Shown here piece by piece: positions 36,702-46,752 of a DNA stretch of 64,000 nucleotides (the stretch's first letter is position 1; the number at the start of each line of letters is the position of its first letter). Source of the DNA: Phyllostachys edulis (Eukaryota > Streptophyta > Magnoliopsida > Poales > Poaceae); contig CM070562.1 of NCBI GenBank assembly GCA_036346405.1, positions 109,568,999 through 109,632,998 of the forward strand, written 5' to 3'. The notes under the pieces were generated by a model, which saw nothing but the letters and a program-made list of their open reading frames with translations, was not told the DNA's origin and did not search any database. The position numbers were made by a program, and so were the translations under genes.

Positions 36702-37084
36702 AACTAAAACGCAAAATCGAAACTAACATTATTACTACTTTAATCTTAGCATAACAATAATTGACAATAAAAGTATTACAAAAATAGTATTGCACCTCTT
36801 TATTTGACTTGTCGATTTAAAATTGAAATTTCAAATTTTGGCATAAATTTTTGAATTTTGCCAAATTAGCTCAATCTGGATTTGAATTTGCACAACACAA
36901 TTTCAAAGAGATTAGAGAATGAAGGGTGCTGAATGAGGGGGTATGATGCCTATTTATAGAAAAAATTTCGAATTTTGCAATTTTTTGCTATTTTTAAGCC
37001 CCTAACGGTAAAAATATGCACTCAATGGTCAAAAATTAGTCCAACGGTAAAAAAAAGCATTTTGTTTTTCGTCGTGCCGTCTTG

Positions 37085-37930
37085 AAATCTTGAACCTGAC
37101 CCACGACCTGACACGGCCCGACAACCCGCCGCCCGCCCCGCCTTCTTCTACCCAGCGTCGCCCTCGCCTCGCTTGGTTCGCCTCGCCTAAATCTGTCCTC
37201 GCCTCGGCCTCACGCTCGGCTCCCGGGAGGCCGCGACCTGCCGACCCCGCCTCCTCGCCTCCCACTCCCGGTGTGGCGCGACCCGCCGCCTCCTCGCCTC
37301 CCATGGGCCTTGACCCCACCGCCTCCTCGCCTCACATGGCGCTGCCTGCGACCTCGTCGACCCGGCCTCCTCGGCCTCCATGCGCGCCGCCTCGGCGCCT
37401 CGTCGACCCAGGCCATTGCCTCCTCGCCTCCCGAGGCCCGTCTCCTCGGCGCCGCCTCGGCGACCCGCCGTCTCCTCCGTCTGCTCCGGCCGCTGTGCAC
37501 TGCCGTCTTGCATTGCTGCCCGCATCTTCCTCCCTCCGCTTCCGTGCAAGAAGAACGGCATCACGGCCCCTCGGCCCTCCCCGCCTCCTCGGCTCCTCCT
37601 CCTCCGCGATGGGCAAGACCGCGGCACCTCCTCCTCCTCCTCCCCTCCGCGACAGCCAAGAAGACGGCACCTCCTCCTCCTCCGACCCTTGGACGGCCAG
37701 CCTTGACACGTCTTGGCCTCTGCCTCCGCTCGCCTCGGTGCCGTGCCCGTGGCGGCCAGGTGTCGTGTCGTCTTGCCGTCTTGCGTGCCGTCTTGCGTCT
37801 TGGCCGCCCACCGTCTTAGGTGGCGGCCAGCACGGACACAGGGCCTCGTCTTGCAGCGGCACGCCTTGAACAAGGTCGCGTCTTGGGGCCGTGCTCGTCT
37901 TGGCCCTCTGATGGCGAGCCGTGCCACCAT
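37085..37930. other. GC-rich cargo in the 5' subterminal region of hAT-2
   Basis: About 850 bp of very GC-rich DNA built on GCCTCCTCGCCTCCC-like words lie between the normal AT-rich leader and the right TIR. Subterminal hAT motifs (GGCCGTGTCAGGTC on minus at about 37100-37120) lie inside it, so it appears to have been inserted or expanded there. Open frames exist on both strands (259 codons plus, 268 minus) but consist of Pro/Ser/Arg-rich low-complexity text and I do not accept them as genes. Confidence 0.5.
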
Positions 37931-37966
37931 TTGACCCGACCCATTTGGGCAAAGACTAGTTATGTC

Positions 37967-39410
37967 GTTTAGAACAACTTCTAGCAGATTCACGTCACCG
38001 TTATTAAAGGGTTGTCATATCAGTATTTATGTATTGTGGAGGAGAGAAAGTGAGATTATTTCTAGATAAAGAAACTAGCAAATTGTTAATACCAAGACAC
38101 AAGAAACAACCAAATACTCTATTGAAGATTTATTTGTTACCTAAAAATACATTTTGTGAGTCCCACTGTCTTAAAGCAAAATATCCACCAAATCATTTGT
38201 GCAGTCCGACTTCATTATTAATATGATAAATGAGTTAAAACATGTAGACCACAAAGTTGTACTTTATTATTGATCATCAAGAATCATACACACTTGTAGC
38301 AATTAAAGTCTTAGACACAAACTCAAGAAACAATTCATTGGAAGACTTGTTTCTTTTTATTAGATTGAGTACTCTCTCTCCTTTTAGTAACACGTTAAGA
38401 AACAAACTATTGTAGATACTCTTATGAGCCTCAGGGAAATTGGACAGCTGAAATTGAAGTTGGCCTCAGCCCACCCCCAACAACTTCTCAGCTTTGATTT
38501 CTTTCTGCCGCTGCCGTTGGTAACCCTCACCTATCGCAAATCCGTTAATCCGCTTTTGGGCGTTCTGTCGGACCCGTTAATTACACCAGTAATCTTACAT
38601 TTCTTTAGTTTTCCTTTATAGATCATTTTTTCTAGTTTTGTTTTTCTCCGTTGAGTTCTAAGACGGATTTTAAAATCCTGTTATAGTTTTTATCGGACCA
38701 ACTCACCTAGACAACGATGGTGAGGCCTAAGGGCCTGTTTGCTAGAGCATCACTTCTCATTTTTTCAGCTCTCGGCACCTGCTCCTCTAAGGATTCACTC
38801 CTCTAAGAATCTGAAACTGACTGAGGGAAGCGATTGGTAGTAAGTTGGCTTCTAAAACCCTGAAATAGAGGATTGGAGGCCAAAAAAAAATACCATGCTA
38901 CCCCTGGTTTTTAAACTTCAAGTCTATTTGTATCTTACTCCTTTCTATTTGAACACAATTTTCTAAAATTTATTTGCAATTGCCACATTCTTTTTGGATC
39001 CGATCCATGTACGGTGACTTGCTAATATTTTAGTTGAAAGTATGAAATACAATTGTGATTACTTTCTCGTGACCGAATCAAAATTGTAACCTCCATATCC
39101 TCCAAGTATGGTTCATTCATTCAAGCATCGAAAAGGAATCAACATGCCCAAATTAATCCTTTCTCATACCGTATGATTATACAAGTGGTAAGAATGTCGG
39201 TTCAGCAACAACATAAAACACAGTGACATATATAGCAGCATTATTTTATGGTACACTGGGTGAACATCAAACACATGCTGCTCTGCTAAAAAAAATCATC
39301 CCATAACTATAAAACTACATAGTCGAAAAGCGAAGCATGGCTGTTGAAAACTTCATATCATCGTGTGAAAATTCAAATGCTCAATAAGCTCAATCTCCTC
39401 GTAGTTCAAA
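37967..39410. other. Intergenic, no gene recognised
   Basis: AT-rich. A GGGCCTGTTTG motif at 38741, with which many grass MITEs begin, has no visible matching inverse end. No convincing ORF. Confidence 0.4.
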
Positions 39411-40420
39411 TTAATCAATCTTCACATTTGAATACACGAGGGTGTCCCTGGTAAGTGGCACGTTCATAAGCAAGCAAACCTACACAATCAGCACAACAGT
39501 GTCATCAGAGATACTTGTCAGCCAGGTAAGCACAATACTAAAAATGTCTCATGCATATCTAGACACATTATCAAAAAAATTTACTGTGCATCTCAAGCTC
39601 AACGCGGGAGAGAGCAGTGGGAATGAACTAAAGATATGTAGAGTTACCAGAAGCTAATCAATTAACAAGCCTATGAGGAATTATGCTCACCCCAATGAGA
39701 GTTGAAACAAGAAGGATGATCCCAGTAATCCATGTCAAACTCTTTCTAACAAGTTACTCAGAAGTTGTAGCATTAGTTTGGCTTGCTTCTTCTAGCCGTC
39801 TTGAAATGTGCAATGAAGATGGTGCATCAATTATGGATCCTAAGGATGGCGAAGCCTCCTTTGTGAATATTACCAGCCCAACAATTTTTCCTAATTAACA
39901 AATGATAGTTGTTGAAACCAAAACCAAATTGTCATCGGTGCAAGTTTTGTAAATAATAACAAGTGCAGTAATTGCCAAGGCAACAAGCACAACAATTTGA
40001 TAAAGGTAGGAGAGGTGTAGTTCAAACTCTGGCTTGGCTAGTGAGATTAACCTCAATAGCTGGTGTAAAGGAAGGACCAATACACTTCTTCTATGTGCAA
40101 TTCCAAAACAAAAGCCAACCAAATACAGATTCATGCAGCTTGCGAATGTTAAAAACTATAAGATGCTATAGCTCTTAATTCATCCATCAGAATAAGAACA
40201 AAAGAGAGTCTATTATTGTAGAAAAACATAGGCTCCTTTTATGAGTAGAACATGAGAGTCCAGACAGGTGTAACTGTGGGATAGCTCAAATATCAACAGC
40301 ACAAGGTAATGCACCTCTATATGCTCACTGTAATAAATTAAATGCTTTAGTGACAGCTGCTCGAACTTCTTCAGTTCTCTGCTTAACGATTTCCACAGAA
40401 CCACATCCATCTTCTAGAGT
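39411..40420 (-). pseudogene. Small membrane protein gene, four exons with an in-frame stop
   Basis: Exons on minus: A (about 40419-40327: EDGCGSVEIVKQRTEEVRAA then VTKAFNLLQ, donor GTGAGC); B (right end about 40051: LISLAKPEFELHLSYLYQIV then VLVALAITALVI, a membrane-like run); C (about 39858-39691: EASPSLGSIIDAPSSLHISR ... LTWITGIILLVSTLIG, a second membrane segment); and D (39479-39411: VCLLMNVPLTRDTLVYSNVK ID stop). C joins D in phase 0 across GTGAGC...GTGTAG. In exon C a TAA stands before LVRKSLTW; one C-to-T change from CAA would explain it. The tail PLTRDTLVYSNVKID looks like a conserved plant membrane protein, but I cannot name it with certainty. A start exon was not found. Confidence 0.5.
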
Positions 40421-40678
40421 CTACACAAACCAAACCCAAGTCCAACCTTGAACCTCCGACTCCCCGGCTACCATGGCTGCGCAAACAAAAAGAAGAAGAA
40501 GCACTCAAGCAGATAGCAGAGCAACGGGAAGTGGGAACAAAAGCGTGTGGGCCTTGCCTTGCTGAAGCAACAAAGCCCAGGCCCAACTCACATTCACCCA
40601 CGTCCCCCACCGGTCCACACAGCAGTCCCACCTCACGTTCCCCTTCCCTTATTGTTCTCGTTCCAAAATTCCCTATTC
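40421..40678. other. GC-richer stretch 5' of the membrane-protein pseudogene
   Basis: Overlapping frames on both strands, none convincing. It may be the 5' region of the pseudogene at 39.4-40.4 kb. Confidence 0.3.
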
Positions 40679-40922
40679 AATCGAGGCATCAAGTGACCAC
40701 TGACCTGAGGAGGGAGGCCGTCGGGCCGAGGCAGGGAGCCGGCAGCCGAGTGGGGGAGTAGATCTGGGCGGTCGGGCGTGGGAGCTGGACCAGCCGGATT
40801 CAATCGAGGCATCAAGTGACCACTGACCTGAGGAGGAAGGCTGTCGGGCTGAGGCAGGGAGCCGCCAGCCAGGTGGGGGAGTAGATCTGGGCGACCGGGC
40901 GTGGGAGCTGGACCAGCCGGAG
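40679..40922. repeat. 122-bp tandem duplication
   Basis: Two units, 40679-40800 and 40801-40922, start CAATCGAGGCATCAAGTGAC and end GAGCTGGACCAGCCGGA. They differ at only a few positions, so the duplication is fairly recent. Confidence 0.95.
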
Positions 40923-41099
40923 CGTGGGGGGAGCGGGAGCCTAGAGGCCGGAGGAGGCGAGGGGTGGGCCAACGCCGAGGAGGCCGACTGGGTGACTGGC
41001 CGAGGGACTGAGGGAGGCCGCCGGGAGCCATCGAGGAGGCGAGGAGGAGGGAGTCTCGGACTCTCTGCCAGCACTTGGCTGCCGAGCTGCTCTACTAAA

Positions 41100-42327
41100 G
41101 TGCTGAGAGGAGGCGAGGTCGTTGCGAGGCGAGTACTTGAAGTGCTGAAGTGCTTGAAGCTGCTCTGCTGAAGTACTTGAAGGCTTGAAGCTGCTCTGTC
41201 GGCCTGCGGGGTGCTGAAGTGCTAAAGCTGAAGTGTCGAACTAAATCACTAATCATCTAATCTGTTGACTGTTGAGTACTTGAGTGTTGAGTGTTGACTG
41301 CTCTTCCTCAGACCTCAGTGTCTGTGCTGGTATATACTTGTTGCTCAATTACCAATTTGTTAGTAAGTTTGATATAGTGTGGTATATACTCAATTAGCAA
41401 TTAATTCATAGGTTTGCAATAACGGAGAAACGAACTTTGCGTAATTATTTCACAAGCAATTCAAGTAGTACTCCCACAAGGTATCAGATGAGTAGCTCAA
41501 TGATTTGATGGTGTGCTACACCGAGCGAAACATATTTAGATCCATTGACGATGATAGAATCATAAGATCCTTCCAAGGCATGAAATCGCGCAGAATGAAT
41601 TTGCCTCGTGAAAGTTATGATTCAAGCTAGCATCTTAGTGGTATGGTTCTTTTATTTTAAATGGCCATGGCCATTTAAGTACAATCTGCTATTGTATCAC
41701 TAATTTTTCTAATTTTGATGTACAGGTTGTCACCTACTGAAACCATATTTACATGTTTTGGGGACGCACTTTCCATTAGCGAGGTATCTTCATTGTACTT
41801 ATCTGTTTTTGCTTTGCTTTTATTTATGTATGAATTTGATTGCACAAGAATACACGACTATGTTTGTTACAAATTAGTTTAGTCATTCAAGGCTTTGAGT
41901 CCACCCTCATTTTTCATCTTAGATTCGCCACTGCAGATCACGGGTAGGATTGAGCGTGACGATCTAGATTAGTTTTTTGTAGACATTTAATAGAAATCAA
42001 TTACCCAGTTTCAAATCACCAACTAAAGATTTATGTTCACAATTACCGTAATGCCTGTGAAGTGGCATACTAATAACTCTGCATGGCTCATGATGCCTCC
42101 TGAGAAATATTCAGGAACCTGAATACCCCTTTTGATAGTTTTAAGACGGGAGACCAAGGTGGATGCAAATTCCAAGTATGCTTTCTGTAAAGAAATGCAA
42201 GATTAGGAACTACAGAAGAGACAAGATGAATGTGAGACTGCGAAGGGCCTACATGTTAGACTGCAAATCTCCAAAGCCATGTGAATTCGTATCATGAAGC
42301 ACACAAACTAACTCAATGCAAAACGTG
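41100..42327. other. Intergenic; simple repeats and a possible Tip100-type hAT end
   Basis: At 41090-41300 the word TGCTGAAGTG / TACTTGAAG recurs irregularly. GATTCGCCACTG at 41922-41933, preceded by TGAGTCCACCCTCATTTTT, resembles the right end of Tip100-like hAT elements (ends CGCCACTG). No left end was found. The remainder shows no gene. Confidence 0.35.
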
Positions 42328-42399
42328 AGCATATGGGGATTTTTTTTGAAATAATATTATTTTAAAAGAAAATTACAAAAGTAAATAGTCAATTTTTTT

Positions 42400-42590
42400 T
42401 AAAAAAATAGGCTACTGTCGCATTTTGAAATGACAAAATTGTCCTGTCGCCATTCCAAATAGCGACAGTAGCCTGGAACAGTGCATAGATGGTACTGTCG
42501 CCACTTGGACCGTCGACATGGTCCTGTCGTCAGTTGAAATGGCGACAGGACCCTATCGCCGATCCAAGTGGCGACAGGAACCTCTACCTG
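42400..42590. repeat. Subterminal palindromic repeats, left end of MULE1
   Basis: Several copies of TGGCGACAG and its inverse CTGTCGCCA alternate with AAATG/CATTT spacers, forming nested hairpins. The matching set lies at 53395-53760. Confidence 0.85.
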
Positions 42591-42624
42591 TTTTTTTACT
42601 GTCTATTTTCGACCACATATTTTA

Positions 42625-42955
42625 AGGACAAATCACAATGATATTACAAAACATTCAGCACAACCTCATGACATATTTTGTCAACAAATCACAACGATAT
42701 TACAGAACATTCAGCACAACGTCCTCACATAGTTTGTCGACAAATCACAATAATATTACAAAGCATCCAGCACCACGTCATCACATATTTTGTCGACAAA
42801 TCATAATGATATTACGAAGCATTCAGCACCACGTCATCACATATTTTGTTGACAATCACAATGATATTACAAAACATTCAACACAACGTCATCACCTAGT
42901 TTTTCGACAAATCAAAATGATATTACAAAGCATTGCGCATAACATATTTCAACAA
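42625..42955. repeat. Six tandem copies of a about 56-bp unit
   Basis: The unit contains GACAAATCACAATGATATTA and GCACAACGTCATCACATA; units start at about 42627, 42682, 42739, 42795, 42851 and 42906. It lies 3' of the MULE1 transposase. I see no such array in MULE2, so it expanded in MULE1 only. Confidence 0.9.
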
Positions 42956-42959
42956 GACA

Positions 42960-44996
42960 AATATTTCTCGTGGCCGCGACCTCAATGTCTGCCATGTCGA
43001 CTGCCTCGAGTGGGGCGGTCGGATGAGGTCCCACGGCGTCTTCCGGACTGCTGATGTCTCCGTCATCCTGTGCATTTCTCGTATGACATTTTTTGAAGGT
43101 GTGCCCAGACTACCTGTAAATAGAGCACTTCTTTGTACGACACCTGGCTTCTGCTTCGTCCATGTCGTTCCTGATATGTCGTACTTGTCATCGGCCAGCC
43201 TTTCCCTTCAGCCTATCAATGTTCGCGGCCCAGATAAGATGCTCCCAGGTTGGATGGCCAGTGAAATGGCCAACCACCGTAACTATATGGCTCTGCACTC
43301 CAGGTTTGCATCACCTCTTCCTTGTTGAAATAATCAGAGAGATACTGGCCGAGATGCTGCGCCACCATCGAACATGCGGTCATGACATGTGAGTAGGGCC
43401 TATGCAGAAGAAGAGGCTTTGTTGCAAGTGCATATGCAACTAGCGCGGTGTAGCGTTCACTCGTGGGTGATCCTCTCACGGTTTATCCCGCGACGTCCTT
43501 TATCTCTGCACAGTATCTCGAAGCGAAGCTCCCTTGTGCCCATCTTGAATGCCCAGTGCATCTCACCCTTCTCGCTCTTCTCCTCCATGTACTTAGTGAT
43601 CATGGTGGAGTACAGTAATCTGTCATTTGCCATGGAGAGTGACACGTTGTTGCTTTTGTCAACAAAGTAATTTATGGTACCGCGAAAATTGACTCCACAA
43701 TACCAACCAGAGGCACATAGCGCCGCGCATGATTCAATTGTACACATCGGCTATATTTGTTGTCATGACACCATATTGAGCACCACAGCTATCATGTAGC
43801 AGCAACCACTTCTCCTTAGACTTGTGCTCAATCCAGTCTGAAAAGCATTTTACCTGTGCCCCCGTCTTCCTCACCACACCATGACCATCTGTGGGTAACT
43901 GTGGCAATACTTTAGGGTCTGGTCAGCGCTTATAGCGGCCTTGTTCACTGCCTCCCTTCTATGCGTCCAAGTCCGCTCATCTAGAATCTTCCAGAGTGCG
44001 TCAAACTTTCCTTCTTGGTTACGGTTGCCTGTACCGCTGAACAGTTCATCGATCCTTGTTATGGAACGCTTCTGAGTTTGCACCCAAGTGCCTTATGCAC
44101 CACCTGCTCTGCAGATCCACTCATGAAAGTGGTTCGTTCTCTCCTTGTTGTAGCTGAGTTATTGCTCTCAGCAGGCCCGCATGTTAATCATGTATGACAC
44201 ATACGTTAGGACGACCCTGTACAACAAAAATCCTCAAATTCCTTAGGAACCACAAGTCCACAACTAGCCGTCCATGTTATCGCTTTCAACTAATGCGAAT
44301 GTCACGGGAAGAACCCGATTGTTCCCGTCCATCGCTATTGTAGTCAGTATCTGACCCTTGTACTTCTCAGTCAGGAATGTGCCATCCACGCACAAGATTA
44401 GATGACAGTGCCAGAATGCATTGATACGTGGACCAAAGGCGAAGAATGCTTGCTTCAGTACCCTCTTATTGCCCCACTTCGGATGTATGGAATCTTCAAT
44501 GGCGACATGAGTATCGGGATTCCTATCCTGCATGACCTCCTTGCATTTGTACTTGGCTCCTTGCCTGACCTCGCTCTGGTTGTACTCCCACAACGCATAG
44601 GAGCCTTCGTTAACGACGAGATTGTTGAACTAGTATGTGTTCCACTCGGATGGAACCGTCTGCTGCTCCACAACATCCTCGTCGTCGGATTCTTCATCTT
44701 CTGACAGTGACAGGTAGTCCTGGTCTTCGAGATCCATCCTTTGGACTAGGTCTGCCATCTCCTCACCCTCATCAGCAATCCCACTAGCTTGCCTAACTGA
44801 AGAAGCTCCTTCTACACGGTCTTCATCGACAACATCGTCAACTCCCAACCCTTCGACCACTGTGTGTGTCCGTTGTGGCTGGAGTCCCTGACTTCTTCTT
44901 CGGCATCACCATCCCCTTCTTGTTCAGCCGCCGATGCAAGAGTGGGCTTGGCATATACCTGGGCCAAAAGGACTAAATCCCACCATTCTTCCCTCG
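42960..44996 (-). pseudogene. MULE1 transposase, central and C-terminal part
   Basis: On minus: an acidic linker (DLVQRMDLEDQDYLSLSEDE); WEYNQSEVRQGAKYKCKEVM, which is the start of the MuDR DNA-binding domain; HPKWGNKRVLKQAFFAFGPR; and the DDE region with LILCVDGTFLTEKYKGQILT (first Asp). Then come NNVSLSMANDRLLYSTMITK, EMHWAFKMGTRELRFEILCR (SWIM-proximal part) and a C-terminal region. Compared with MULE2 a block of the DNA-binding domain is deleted between KEVM and QDRNPDTH (about 44540). Several frameshifts follow. The reading frame continues across the gypsy at 52821. Confidence 0.75.
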
Positions 44997-45001
44997 CCCT
45001 G

Positions 45002-45407
45002 TGTGAGAGCCGTCGGGCGATTTAATTTGTAATGCTTAACCTTTCTGTTGGTCCTAACATCACAAATCAAATTTCCCCGCTCTCGGTGAATATGTACTTC
45101 CCAGAACTGCAGTACACACACACCTTACAAAAATTAAGCATCAACTCCATACACAAGTTATTACATTACCAAACTTTTCATAATTTACAACATTTTCAAA
45201 ATACGACTAAGATAGACAACAAAACAAAGTACTAGTATTGCAGTGGAAACACATGCCATAAGATAGCAGTAACAAAAGCCAACCGGTTTGCCTTTTCCCA
45301 CAAGGCAACCGACCGAAAACGTCGAGCTAGTCGTTGAAATCAAAGTCGAAGTTGGTTTCACAAACGTTAACCCCTTGGGGGTCAACCTCCTCTGCAGCAA
45401 ATGAACA
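45002..45407 (-). repeat. Remnant of the 3' LTR
   Basis: It matches the first about 400 bp (plus-strand order) of the LTR at 48746 closely, from TGTGAGAGCCGTCGGGCG to GCAAATGAACA, and is cut off there by the internal deletion. Only the LTR end adjoining host DNA is kept. Confidence 0.9.
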
Positions 45408-46752
45408 TAACTGAGTCCTTGACGAGAAGCTCATGAGGTCTCAATTGCCTTGATGCATAAGCAACTACTTTGCCTTCTTGCATAAGAACATAACTGAGTC
45501 CTTGACGAGAAGCATCGCAATAAATATCAAAACTTCGATGAATATCAGGAAGAACAAGGACTGGAGCTGTGGTCAACCTCTTCTTGAGTTCTTGGAAACT
45601 CTTCTCACAATCGGCGGACCACTCAAACTTCTTATCCTTCTTGAGAAACTCTGTCATTGGCTTCGTGACCTTGGAGAAATTCTCAATAAAGCGACGATAG
45701 TATCCCGCTAAACCGAGGAAACTCCTCACGTCGGTCACCGACTTGGGCTGACCCTATGAAAGCACATCGCTGACCTTGTTAGGATCCACGGCTATGCCTC
45801 CTGCTGAGAGAACATGTCCCAAGAATGCCACTTCTTTCAACCAAAATTCACGCTTGCTTAATTTTGCGTATAGCTGGTGCTCACGCAGCTTCTTCAACAC
45901 TAACTGCAGGTGTTGGGCATGCTCTTCATTATTCTTCGAATATACGAGGATGTCATCAATGAACACCACCACAAACCTATCCAAATACTCCATGAATACC
46001 ATATTCATAAGATTCATGAAAATAGCAAGAGCATTGGTCAAGCCGAAGGACATGATGGTATACTCGAACAATCCGTAGCGAGCAGAGAAAGCCGTCTTTG
46101 GAATATCTTCAGATCTGATTCAGACTTGATGATAGCCCAACCTCAGATCAATCTTGGGGAATAGCCGAGCTCCGGTCAATTGGTCAAAAAGGTCATCAAT
46201 CCGGGGCAATGGATACTTGTTCTTCACCGTTACTTCATTCAACGGACGATAGTCAACACACATCCGCAGGGTCTTGTCCTTCTTCACAAAGATTGCCGGA
46301 CAACCCCACGGTGATGAGCATGGGCAAATGAAACCCTTCTCTTGAAGCTCACCAAGTTGCTTCTTCAACTCCTCCAATTCGTTCGGAGGCATCCGATATG
46401 GTCTCTTTGAAATCGGGGCGGTACCGGGCAGCAATTCGATGACGAACTCGATGTCCCGGACTGGAGGCATTCTAGGCAATTCTTCAGGAAATACATCAGT
46501 GAAATCACACACCACTGGGACTTCATGAATATTCAGAGTTGGCTTCGCTTCAAGCGCGAAAAGATGTGGTCCTTGCAGTTTTGGCGCAATTCCAACTTGC
46601 ATGCCGGAGGGACTTGTGAGGGAAATGAATTTCTTGGCACAATCAATTTGTCCCAAGTGTTGGGATAACCAATCCATGCCAAGTATCACATCCAAACTCG
46701 CTGATTTGAGGAGAATAAGATTTGCCAAAAAACCCCACTCCCTCAATCTCAA
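45382..46752 (-). pseudogene. pol: Tekay-like reverse transcriptase and start of RNase H
   Basis: Pieces read TLRMCVDYRPLNEVTVKNKY, PRIDDLFDQLTGARLFPKID (catalytic Asp), FVVVFIDDILVYSKN (catalytic Asp pair), VRSFLGLAGYYRRFIENFSK, TAPVLVLPDIHRSFDIYCDA (RNase H Asp) and VVAYASRQLRPHE. A stop and a frame change lie at about 46075-46120. After RPHE the normal text is lost: a copied 23-28 base filler and then LTR sequence follow. The rest of RNase H and all of integrase are gone. Confidence 0.85.

Larger units (their letters stand above)
34135..37958 (-). mobile_element. hAT-2: complete Ac-like hAT element
   Basis: The TIRs are TAGTGCTGGTCAAATGGGCC (34135) and, on the minus strand, TAGTCTTTGCCCAAATGGGT (ending at 37958). 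The flanking 8-bp repeats are GTTGCGTC (34127-34134) and GTTATGTC (37959-37966), differing by two transitions. The transposase runs on the minus strand. GC-rich GGCCCGGCACGG-type subterminal repeats lie inside both ends. It is the sister of hAT-1 at 22-23.8 kb. Confidence 0.85.

Noticed and set aside
37090..37993. ORFs of 259 (plus) and 268 (minus) codons
   Set aside because: They overlap in both directions in very GC-rich, repetitive DNA, lack any domain and consist of Pro/Ser/Arg/Ala runs. They lie within hAT-2 subterminal sequence.
38741..38760. Possible MITE start GGGCCTGTTTG
   Set aside because: No inverse end or target duplication found within 1 kb.
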